A DNA stretch of 64,000 bases, taken from Epiperipatus broadwayi (taxonomy: Eukaryota > Onychophora > Udeonychophora > Euonychophora > Peripatidae). The notes beneath the pieces were generated by a model. The model was not told where the DNA came from and did no database searches. It saw nothing but the letters and a program-made list of their open reading frames with translations. Positions 11,640 through 22,500 of the stretch are shown piece by piece. A program made the translations under genes and the position numbers. The DNA lies in contig JAQFVV010000036.1 of assembly GCA_028023455.1 (NCBI GenBank), positions 8,936,007 to 9,000,006 of the forward strand, read 5' to 3'. Numbering within the stretch: position 1 is the first letter of the stretch; every line of letters begins with the position of its first letter.

Positions 11640-12390
11640 TACTAATGAAGACCATGTAATGATTCTGCCTGAGTGGAGGAAAAGTTGCTTTACAGTTATT
11701 ATGCAAAGGACATTCCAGGATAATAAGAATCAAGGAATTAATGCATGCATATATTTTATGGCCAGATTTAAATAGTGATATTGAACACACTATTAAAAAG
11801 TATTAAGCGTACTAACCAACAGCATGTTTGCTAATTGAAATATTCCAATTTTGGTCTGAGGTAATGAGAGGAGTACATTTAGCATACTGGGCCATTCCAT
11901 GGATAAATTTTTTAATAGCCGTATGCGTTTTCAAAAAGGATAGAATATCGTTTAGTAACAGAAGCCATTACAGAGAGCATGGTAAAAGTCTTAAACAAAG
12001 TATTTTCCATGCATGGATATTTTAAATCAATGGTAACAGACAAGGACATAAGATTCAGCTAAGAGAAACCGAAATACTTTTTTGCTCTAAAGGGGATACA
12101 GCATACAGTTATACCAGCAAATCACCTTCAATCAAATGGAATTACAGAAAAGGGAGTCCACTTGTTAATAGTAAATAAACGGGAGTATGCTAATATCCAC
12201 GAAACACTTACAACTGTAATGTTTTACAAGCTCTTCATGCCAAGCTCTATTACAAGAAAAACACTCATGGAGTTATTAATAAAGTGCTGCATAAGGAACC
12301 GTTTGTCTATTTTAACACAGGACAAAGTAAAAAGGAGAAACATAAACTTAGAAAATATCATGCTTAATTTTAAACAGTCAGTTTGAGTAA
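11640..12390 (+). pseudogene. Gypsy integrase remnant
   Basis: Reading across stops and shifts, the order of parts matches a Ty3/gypsy integrase. An HHCC-like start (GH-x-RI, then a WPDLN-DIE segment) comes first. The catalytic-core hallmarks follow: an FSMHG block, a VTDKD-x-RF block around 12030, and an HLQSNGI-x-EKGV block near 12130. A C-terminal R-T-x-ELL block lies near 12265. The second acidic position reads as VTDKD. The copy is inactive, and its mosqaic of open pieces (65 and 74 codons) is not a gene. Confidence 0.65.
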
Positions 12391-13724
12391 AGGATACACT
12401 TAAGAAACAATGATTACATGAAAGAAATAATTAAAATAATGTCTACACAAATATGAGCAGTAAAATTAAAAGATGACAAGAGTTTTGAGATGACATATAA
12501 ATCATATTAAAAAACATCAAATCACGACCCTAAAAACTACAGCTACTAGTCTGGAAGTGGATAAAGATATTTAAATGGATGCTTTTACAAATATGGAGAA
12601 AAATGTAGCAGACAACTTTCCAGTTTAAGATGAAGTTATAGAATTAATTAGTGAAAATCTGTCTCAACAAAGAGAACAAACTACTGAGCAGTGAGAGGAA
12701 AAATATTTTTCTCTAACAAGGCTTTCTCAAATATGGAACATACTTAATAGATGTCTCTGCTTATTTCTAAATAAATGGGAGGTATTGTTGTGCCATGACA
12801 AGTATTTTCTTAACAATGTTATACACACTTGTTTGCATACGCAGCCTCTGTGCTGGTCAAAATCGTGTATTCATTCAACAAGACCAATAATCCAAGCAAA
12901 AGTACCTTGAATCCAACCATGCACAAGATACATATGTCACGACAAGGATGAATCCTAACCTATTTGCCTAAATTATTGCCCCTCTGACTAATGGATAACG
13001 TTTGTGATGACACAAGCAGTGCTCAGTTTTATTCCATCCCAGCTGGAGGTCATGGTTCACATAGAGACTCAAAATAATAAAGGGTTTATATAAAAAATCA
13101 ATGATTTAATGGATTCTGACGATTGCAGAACGGTAGAGATATGATTTGATTGATTATTAATGGTTTGAACTGTAATAATGATAATTTTTTAAGGCAAAAT
13201 TACACAGGAGTGAATTTAAATCAAAGAAATATTTAAATAAATAGAGTAATTAACCTTAGAGATTGGGAGTGATGACAAACTAAGCTTATTTAAAATAACA
13301 ATATTATAGGAATTTATTAAAGAATTTAGTACAAAATAAGTTAAGTCTTTGTTTATACAACTTGGTGATTTTATTTAATTCGTTTTGATGCAGCTTTGAC
13401 AAACAATGTAAAAGTTTGTTAATTGGTCGGCCAAAAACCAATCAGCAATAAAATGTTATTAGCCCTCTTTGAACGATTACAAATCTATTTTATATATATT
13501 ACAAGATATGAAAGATATGCATTTAAAATACTATTACATTTAAAATCATTTGTATATAATGAGTGTGGGAAGCAAAATAGTTCTTAAATAAATAATTGAC
13601 AATTATACAGTTAGATTTAATTAATTACGAAATTTGTTTGTGAAGGACGTGCCATCATGGCAGAGAGCATTTCAGGTTTGCTAAGTAAAATGATGAAGAA
13701 GGCAGTTCAGTAATGAATGAAACA

Positions 13725-13727
13725 TAA

Positions 13728-13790
<63 letters not shown>
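13725..13790. repeat. TA microsatellite expanded in array copy 1
   Basis: An interrupted TA run of about 60 bases. At the matching place copies 2 and 3 have a short uninterrupted TA run of about 20 bases (near 20447 and 27104), so the expansion is specific to copy 1. Confidence 0.8.
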
Positions 13791-13795
<5 letters not shown>

Positions 13796-15319
13796 ATCAA
13801 CTAAAATATAAATTGTTTACCACACTTCACAATTATTTCATTTATTAATAAGTTCTTAAATAATTCCAAAGATTACAAAATAAGACTGTTTTTAATTAAC
13901 ATAGACTGGGCATTAAATATCAAACTAATAAATTGTAAATCATAATTTTAATATTTTCTGACAAATAAAATATATGTATGAAATATATATGGTGATAAAA
14001 TTCTATGATAAATTTTACTTAATTGATTCACTAAAATTATTTATTCTTTCAGTATTGGAAGAAATAGTAAGATACTTTTAAAATAATTTCAATCATTCAA
14101 ATAAATATATATATGACGTACAAAACTAAATGAGTTTTTTATTAATTAATTTACAGAAGGAAGTCTTCTTGTAATGATTTTTAAATTTAAAAAAAATAAC
14201 AGGGGGAGGATTTAAAGTTAATAGCTCATTGAATTTTGTAGTTGGCCATTTCAGTAAGTCAAATAATCTAAACAAACCGACAAAAATTAATTTAATTTGC
14301 CGCATCAAAATAATGTAAAATTTTATAAGAATTGATATTTTAAATTGAATAAAATTAAAAGACGCATTTTAAACCAAGCCGTATAAACATTACACAGATA
14401 TATAAAATATATAAATTAATATTGATTTAAACAAGTGAAATAAAATCAGTGGCTTGCAGCAAATTGGAGATTATAATAATATACCTATGGGAAGATGTTT
14501 CATGGCTTGGCAGAGGCAGTTACAGTCAGAGTATTAGCAGGTTTACTTGACACAGACAGGTTCCGGCTAGATGCTGACAGCACTGGATGGCATTGATGAT
14601 CTGGTGAGATAGAGCTTCGGGAAGCATGGTCGATCTTTTAGCCAGCCATTCTTTTAGGCACGATGTCTTGTATATAGATTAATCACTTCTCTTCAGTAAA
14701 CTCAATAATAATCCCTAATCAAATTTTCCAATATTTATGTGTTCTGGTCTTATCTGAAGGATTAAATCTACACTGACCTCCATCAATTATAACTGCTCTC
14801 AGCAGTTCTGTGAGGTTGGTGCCAGTTTGGAGGGAAATTCTCTAACTCTGCATGAACATGCCCCAAGGGTTGATTTGCTAATTAAAAAAAAACAACAACA
14901 AGCATATTAAGTTTATCAGTCATTGTACTAACAAAATCTATTTAATTATGGTTTAGATTAACAAAATGTAGATTTTATTCAGAAAAATTTGGTACAATGA
15001 CTTTCAAATATATTTGGTATAAACTTTTACAAAATATTTCTTAAAAATATTACATTGTTTAAATAATTGATTCTCAAGTGTACATTGATTAAAATATAAA
15101 TATAAAATGTCACCAACTGATTTATTGAAGAAAATGAACTTTAATAAAGAATTTGAAATATTTGTAACATTTTATAGATATCTAGGATTCAATTCAATTT
15201 GATAAAATAAACACAATATACATTTTTACAAATATAAAATAAATAAACTAATATAAAAAAGTTAGTTAATCATAAAATACAAATTAATCAAAAGATTATA
15301 ATAATTATAAATATACTAC

Positions 15320-15475
15320 CACCTAATATGAGATGGATGTCAGTTAATAAGGATTGGGTTCAAACCCAGACTAGTGCTGATGACATTGGCACTAGGTGAA
15401 GCAGAAATATGTACTATATTTCCAGCTTCATATCCCTCGAGTTGGGAAAAAAAACAACAAAAAAAAACTTTTTAC
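15320..15475 (+). mobile_element. Possible tRNA-derived SINE piece in the array unit
   Basis: GGGTTCAAACCCAG near 15357 fits a pol III B box. It is followed about 75 bases later by an A-rich tail with CAAC interruptions (15446-15468). The same piece sits at 21990-22145 and, without its tail, at 28655-28762. Copy 3 breaks off inside it, just before the tail. The A box is not clear, so this is a candidate only. Confidence 0.35.
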
Positions 15476-15838
15476 TTGGGTGTCCAGTGACAATAGAGGC
15501 TGACCAAGGGTTTGCTGACCAAGGTTTATTATATTATGATTGGAATGGTAACTGTATTGAGTTCTGCAAGCCTTTAGTTTCTTCTAAATTTATTACTCTG
15601 GTGAAATTACAATTCTTAAACTACAATTCTTAAACTATCATGTTATTAAACAATTTATTTTCTTAGTAATTCTTTCATATCTTCCTCATTCTACTAACTT
15701 AATCTTCTTACTTCATTTAGTTACTATTAGATAATAGTCCTTAGATAAGATTTATATATCAACAATCCAGCAATGTAATCAATATGTATTTCAATTATAT
15801 GGGGTCATACACAAAGGGTCTCACATTTTGAAAATAAT

Positions 15839-17617
15839 TTAAACTTTCCCTGGATCTGGAGGTATTTCATAGTATGGTTTTAAATGGCAAGCATTAAAAG
15901 TCTCTTTTTGTTCATTAAAAATTTCTTTGCTTATTCCATCATCAGCTACGCTGAAGGCACTATTTTTATGTTTGCAATGTTTATCTTTGTGTTTTTTCTC
16001 TTCTTTCTTGCTCTGCTGTTTATCATATTTCTCTCGACCTTTTGTCATATTGTGTGCTATTTTCCTGATTATTTCTGAAAGCAGTATCTCTCTTTTTTCA
16101 ATTGTTTCCAAATTACTATATAATTCTGGTATATTGTCTTTTGCAACATCATCTTTCAATGTTGCTAATGGAATTTCATCTTTATTTGAATTTCCTATTA
16201 CATTATCATTTATTTTGGGAATTTCTGAGGTAGGTTTATATTCTAATATATTTATTTTGTATTCTTTTTCATTTACTTCCATATCTATAAACTTCTCAAT
16301 GTTCTCAACTATTTTTTGTTGTTCAAGAGGTTCTGGAATGATTTCTACATCAGGTTTCATCTTTTCCATGTTTTCAGTATTGATTTCAGCATCTATTGTA
16401 GTCTCTGAATAGATTTTTACTTTTTTTGATATCTCCATCTTAATATTACAATCATCAATATTTACAGCATTAATTTTAGATTCTTCCATGATCTCAACCT
16501 TGATTTTAGACTCTTTCACAATTTTTAAATCAATTTTAGATTTTATTAAATCAGCTTGTGACTCATAAGCAGTCTTTGCATCCATTTTAAATTCTGTTAC
16601 TGTATTTGATACTATTGCAGTCTCAGATTCTGTATATATTGCTTCTTTTGTTGCAATTTTAGAGATATATTCCACAATTTGAAGTTTTCCTGAAGGTGGA
16701 CTGACAACTTCAATAACATCCTTTGTAATTTCAATTTCTTCCTTTTTAACACTTTCAAGTTTTGCTTCATCAGTAATTGGATATTCAACTGGTGATTCTT
16801 TTAAAATATCTTTGGCTGGAAGTTCTAAAGTTTCTTTAACTTGGTTTAATTCAACAATATTATCCATATCTCTTTCTGTTTTAAAATGTTCTTCCACTAA
16901 AAGATCCCTTTCAATCATTTCTGACATCTTTTGAATATCAACTTGTAACATTTCTTCTTTTACAACCTCTGAATCAATTCTTTGCTCAAACAGTTTAGGT
17001 ATAATAATATCAGCTTCGTCCTTTGTAATTATATCTCTTGCTGGTTTTGTCTCTGGCTTTGGTTCAATAGATTCAGCAACTTCTGCACTTACTACTTCTT
17101 TAGGTGAAATTACAATTCCGGTTATTTCTTCTTGAGATTCTATTTGTGGAGGCAGTTCTTCATCATCTTTCTTTATCTCTGTCCATTGATATAATTTTTT
17201 TATTTCTTGTAGAGTAATCTCTGCCATCATTCGGCTTGACTCCCCATCAATTTGGATCAACCTCATCATACTCTGGAGCATGGCAATCGCATTTTTATCT
17301 TCTGGAAATACTTGGGCTGGTTTCATGTCATCGATGAGTGTAAAGGGATCCTTTACAGTGACTTCTGAAATTTGTTCCATGTTTTCTTCTTTCACTGAGA
17401 TGCTGGCATCAACATCTTCACTTTCCTTTTTTTCTAGGCTGTTATCCCTTTGGATTTTTAAAAGTTTGACAACAGTAATAATGCTGATCGTAGAATTCAA
17501 AGCTATTTTACTGGAACTATGACTTACTAAAACTTTAATACAATCATGAAAAATAGAATGTAAATAATCACTAATTTGAACGTTTGCTTCCCTTACTCTG
17601 TCCACTCTTCTCATCAT
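15839..17617 (-). CDS. Orphan Glu/Lys-rich 592-residue protein (array copy 1)
   Basis: A single open frame of 592 codons that I do not recognise. The first 55 residues are hydrophobic-amphipathic and could form helices. Their spacing, ending in I-I-T-V-V-K-L-L, resembles the second and third helices of an H2B-like histone fold; this is a weak resemblance only. From about residue 60 the protein is rich in E, K, I and V, with loose 8-10 residue repeats in the middle (KSKI, KESKI, EESKI). Near the C-terminus there is a very basic K/H stretch (SKKEEKKHKDKHCKHK), which could be a nuclear signal. No signal peptide or membrane helix. The chosen start is the first of two adjacent ATGs. An in-frame ATG 10 codons upstream is cut off by TAA right before them. 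Copy 2 has the same frame with one stop. Lack of introns could mean a retrocopy, although no poly(A) tract follows. Confidence 0.5.
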   Translation of the reverse strand: MMRRVDRVREANVQISDYLHSIFHDCIKVLVSHSSSKIALNSTISIITVVKLLKIQRDNSLEKKESEDVDASISVKEENMEQISEVTVKDPFTLIDDMKPAQVFPEDKNAIAMLQSMMRLIQIDGESSRMMAEITLQEIKKLYQWTEIKKDDEELPPQIESQEEITGIVISPKEVVSAEVAESIEPKPETKPARDIITKDEADIIIPKLFEQRIDSEVVKEEMLQVDIQKMSEMIERDLLVEEHFKTERDMDNIVELNQVKETLELPAKDILKESPVEYPITDEAKLESVKKEEIEITKDVIEVVSPPSGKLQIVEYISKIATKEAIYTESETAIVSNTVTEFKMDAKTAYESQADLIKSKIDLKIVKESKIKVEIMEESKINAVNIDDCNIKMEISKKVKIYSETTIDAEINTENMEKMKPDVEIIPEPLEQQKIVENIEKFIDMEVNEKEYKINILEYKPTSEIPKINDNVIGNSNKDEIPLATLKDDVAKDNIPELYSNLETIEKREILLSEIIRKIAHNMTKGREKYDKQQSKKEEKKHKDKHCKHKNSAFSVADDGISKEIFNEQKETFNACHLKPYYEIPPDPGKV

Positions 17618-19563
17618 GCTTTACTGACTGTGTCCTTTCTGATCTGCCATACTAAGTTTTTGTCTGGTTTAAGCTGGATATTTCAATAATTGTTTCAACT
17701 TCAACAAAAAAAACTTTTATTTTTTATTTTTTATTTTTCCATGAGAATGACTGATTTATTTCTTGATTCTAGCTGGTCACCCTTGGTCACTTCTTGCCTC
17801 TGAAATGGACTTAAAAAAATCATTTTTTTCAAAATTTAATACATAATTCTGTTGTTATGAATATTACATTGCTTACAATTTTATTACATATTACACCAGT
17901 TATAAAATTCTTCACTCTCCAAATCTCATATATATATAAAAAAAAATTTGTTGCCAAGAATTACCACGGTTTTTTATTTATTTATTTTGAACTTGATAAC
18001 AAATTTATAATGGTAATATGTACTCTATTCCCTACACCAGGGTGCCAGTTATCAAGGTCAGCAATAATATAACACTTACAGATAGCTCTACTGTATACTA
18101 AATATAAAAAAACAGGTATGTATATAAAAAAATATGTATTTTTATTGATTGTTAACACAGTATGCCCATATGAATAAACATTAAATACATCTTATTACCA
18201 CCTTTTACACATAAGGCTTATGGATGTAGTACATGGGCTTGAAACATTTTTTTAAACACATGAAAACAGAAAACAAATTCATGTGTGCATGTAAAACCAG
18301 ATACAAAAAAAAAATCTAGATATGGTTGTAATACATGGGTTTCAAAAAAAAAAACTTTTACAAAATATCTATATGGTTGAAAAACCAGGTACCACAGATA
18401 GCAAAACTTTTACACTTATAGTTATAATCTTTGCATTTAAAAAAAAAAAACTTTTCACACAACATTTTATGGTTGTAAAACACAGTCTTTGGTTTTTTTT
18501 GACACTCATGAAAAAAAACTTTACATCACTTTGACCTTCTTTTATGATTTATTTTACATAGTTTGAGTTTGGTATAAATCTAACATTAAGAGAAAACTGT
18601 TAAACTTAAGAGCACATACATAAATTATCACATGTCACTATAAATTCAAACTCAGGTGAACTAAACCAACTTTTAAATATATTGATCCGAATATATACAA
18701 CTGTATCTATGAAATATCATTTGGGGATATGAATATTTTTTCAACTGTCAAATCCGGAAAAAAAATGTACATCTATATTGGGGAAAAACTTTTCAAGCTT
18801 TTATGGTTGAGATACAACACAATTTTTCCACACATATGGGTTTCCAAGAAAATATATAGTAATGCAATACATATAAAATTTTCAAACACATCTGTTCCTA
18901 CACATCGCACATGCACACCCATGTACATATATATGCAGTGCTACATATACAAGTACATAGATTTTATACACACATACATCTATATACATAACGTAATACT
19001 ATACATTATTGGAAAAGAAAGAAAAAACTTTGGAAAAAAAAAGTTGAAAAAAAAAAATCCATATATATACGTGTCAAATTCTTTACACTTTTTTTTAAAA
19101 TAATCACAACATTATATACTCAATTAACAAGAAAAAAAATTCTATACAAATATTTCTCGTTCTTAGCAAACACAGGAGAAAAGTAGAAAAAAAAACTTTC
19201 TACATAATAAAACTCAGAAGTAAAAAAAAAATTTACATATACATTAATATAGTAGTAGTTCAAACTACTTTCATATTTTATACAATCTATTTAACCATAT
19301 GAGTTTTCACTTTTAATTAATCTGTTTATCAAAAAAAATTACAGACTATGGATGGAAAACATGATATTCCTCTTTAATTTATTAACAAACAGTATTTGAT
19401 TTTATAAAATCAATACCACAAAGCTAAATCATTTTATATTCTGAAAAATTATGTATATATTAAATTATATATAGCAAATTATAGACATATAGCTAATGAA
19501 TTATTCAGGGTGAGGGAATAATTAAAGGCTTCATGATTGGGCATCCAAACTCAGAAAAAAAAT
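17618..19563. other. Noncoding part of array unit 1
   Basis: Between the orphan frame and the next unit. It contains many short A-runs, with loosely repeated phrases such as ATGGTTGTAA and ACATGGGTTTC around 18230-18500. Short plus-strand open stretches (for example 18729-19103) are low-complexity and change length between copies, so I do not treat them as genes. Confidence 0.5.
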
Positions 19564-22500
19564 GCAGCCTCTGTGCTGGTCAAAATCGTGTATTCATTCA
19601 ACAAGACCAATAATCCAAGCAAAAGTACCTTGAATCCAACCATGCACAAGACACATATGTCAGAACAAGGATGAATCCTAACCTATTTGCCTAAATTATT
19701 GCCTCTCTGACTAATGGATAACGTTTGTGATGACACTAGCAGTGCTTGGTTTTATTCCGTCCTAGCTGGACGTCATGGTTCACATAGAGACTCAAAATAA
19801 TAAAGGGTTTATATAAAAAATCAATGATTTAATGGATTCTGACGATTGCAGAATAGTACACATATGATTTGATTGATTATTAATGGTTTGAACCGTAATA
19901 ATGATAATTCTTTATGGCAATATTACACAGGAGTGAATTTAAATCAAAGAAATATTTAAATAAATAGAGTAATTAACCTTAGAGATTGGGAGTGATGACA
20001 AACTAAGCTTATTTAAAATAACAATATTATAGGAATTTATTAAAGAATTTAGTACAAAATAAGTTAAGTCTTTGCTTATACAACTTGGTGATTTTATTTA
20101 ATTCGTTTTGATGCAGCTTTGACAAACAATGTAAAAGTTTGTTAATTGGTCGGCCAAAAACCAATCAGCAATAAAATGTTATTAGCCCTCTTTGAACGAT
20201 TACAAATCTATTTTATATATATTACAAGATATGAAAGATATGCATTTAAAATACTATTACATTTAAAATCATTTGTATATAATGAGTGTGGGAAGCAAAA
20301 TAGTTCTTAAATAAATAATTGACAATTATACAGTTAGATTTAATTAATTACGAAATTTGTTTGTGAAGGACGTGCCATCGTGGCAGAGAGCATTTCAGGT
20401 TTGCTAAATAAAATGATGAAGAAGACAGTTCATTAATAAATGAAACATATATATATATATATATAAGAATTAACTAAAATATAAATTGTTTACCACACTT
20501 CACAATTATTTCATTTATTAATAAGTTCTTAAATAATTTCAAAGATTACAAAATAAGACTGTTTTTAATTAACATAGACTGGGCATTAAATATCAAACTA
20601 ATAAATTGTAAATCATAATTTTAATATTTTCTGACAAATAAAATATATGTATGAAATATATATAGTGATAAAATTCTATAATAAATTTTACTTAATTGAT
20701 TCACTAAAATTATTTATTATTTCAGTATTGGAGGTAATAGTAAGATACTTTTAAAATAATTTCAATCATTCAAATAAATATATATATGAGTTACAAAACT
20801 AAATGAGTTTTCTATTAATTAATTTATGGAAGGAAGTCTTCTTGTAATGATTTTTAAATTAAAAACAAATAGCAGGGGGAGGATTTAAAGTTAATAGCTC
20901 ATTGAATTTTGTAGTTGGCCATTTCAGTAAGTCAAATAATCTAAACAAACTCACAAAAATTAATTTAATTTGCCACATCAAAATAATGTAAAATTTTATA
21001 AGAATTGATATTTTAAATTGAATAAAATTAAAAGACGCATTTTAAACCAAGCCATATAAACATTACACAGATATATAAAATATATAAATTAATATTGATT
21101 TAAACAAGTGAAATAAAATCAGTGGCTTGCAGCAAATTGGAGATTATAATAATATACCTATGGGAAGATGTTTCATGGCTTGACAGAGGCAGTTACAGTC
21201 AGAGTATTAGCAGGTTTGCTTGACACAGACAGGCTTCGGCTAGATGTTGACAGCACTGGATGGCATTGATGAGCTGGTGAGATAGAGCTTCGGGAAGCAC
21301 GGTCGATCTTTTAGCCAGCCATTCTTCTAGGCACGATGTCTTGTATTTAGATTAATGACTTCTCTTCAGTAAACTCAACAATAATCCCTAATCAAATTTT
21401 CCAATATTTATGTGTTCTGGTCTTATCTAAAGGATTAAATCTACACTGACCTCCACCAATTGTAACTGCTCTCAGCAGTTCTGTGAGGTTGGTGCCACTT
21501 TGGAGGGAAAATCTCTAACTCTGCATGAACATGCCCCAAGGGTTGATTTGCTAATTAAAAAAACAACAACAACAAGCATATTAAGTTTATCAGTCATTGT
21601 ACTAACAAAATCTATTTAATTATGGTTTAGATTAACAAAATGTAGATTTTATTCAGAAAAATTTGGTACAATGACTTTCAAATATATTTGGTATAAACTT
21701 TTACAAAATATTTCTTAAAAATATTACATTGTTTAAATAATTGATTCTCAAGTGTACATTGATTAAAAGGTAAATATAAAATGTTACCAACTGATTTATT
21801 GAAGAAAATGAACTTTAATAAAGAATGTGAAATATTTGTAACATTTTATAGATATCTAGGATTCAATTCAATTTGATAAAATAAACACAATATAAATTTT
21901 TACAAATATAAAATAAATAAACTAATATAAAAAGGTTAGTTAATCATAAAATACAAATTAATCAAAAGATTATAATAATTATAAATATACTACTACCTAA
22001 TATGAGATGGGTGTCAGTTAATAAGGATTGGGTTCAAACCCAGACTAGTGCTGATGACATTGGCACTAGGTGAAGCAGAAATATGTACTATATTTCCAGC
22101 TTCATATCCCTCGAGTTGGGAAAAAAACAACAAAAAAAAACTTTTTACTTGGGCGTCCAGTGACAATAGAGGCTGACCAAGGGTTTGCTGACCAAGGTTT
22201 ATTATATTATTATTGGAATGGTAACTGTATTGAGTTCTGCAAGCCTTTAGTTTCTTCTAAATTTATTACTCTGGTGAAATTACAATTCTTAAACTACAAT
22301 TCTTAAACTATCATGTTATTAAACAATTTATTTTCTTAGTAATGCTTTCATATCTTCCTCATTCTACTAAATTAATCTTCTTACTTCATTTAGTTACTAT
22401 TAGATAATAGTCCTTAGATAAGATTTATATATCAACAATCCAGCAATGTAATCAATATGTATTTCAATTATATGGGGTCATACACAAAGGGTCTCACATT

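Larger units (their letters stand above)
10120..12720 (+). mobile_element. Decayed Ty3/gypsy retrotransposon
   Basis: In broken plus-strand frames there are traces of gag, with a zinc-knuckle-like segment near 10810 (tandem Cys, then K-T-G-Y-I-K). A readable integrase follows at 11640-12390. The region between them is only about 800 bases, over 400 of which are a fold-back insertion. Protease, reverse transcriptase and RNase H are therefore essentially missing. No LTRs could be identified. The element is dead. Confidence 0.6.
12841..19563. repeat. Tandem 6.7 kb unit, copy 1
   Basis: The unit starts at GCAGCCTCTGTG, and the same start recurs at 19564 and 26226, giving periods of about 6723 and 6662 bases. 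Copy 1 differs from copies 2 and 3 at shared positions, for example a longer TA run at 13725-13790 and changes around 14580-14640. Copies 2 and 3 are therefore the closer pair. The unit contains about 2.5 kb of AT-rich noncoding DNA, a tRNA-like SINE piece, the minus-strand orphan frame and about 1.9 kb of noncoding DNA rich in A-runs. Similarity to the following copy does not extend left of 12841. Confidence 0.9.

Noticed and set aside
15927-16412. 161-codon plus-strand frame, also at 22600-23085
   Set aside because: It is the antisense of the orphan minus-strand frame and copies its conservation; the composition is that of a complement of Glu/Lys codons.
18729-19103. 124-codon frame, with a 121-codon counterpart at 25394-25759
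   Set aside because: Open in both array copies, but low-complexity, full of A-run-derived Lys, and its end shifts with run length; similarity is explained by the recent duplication.
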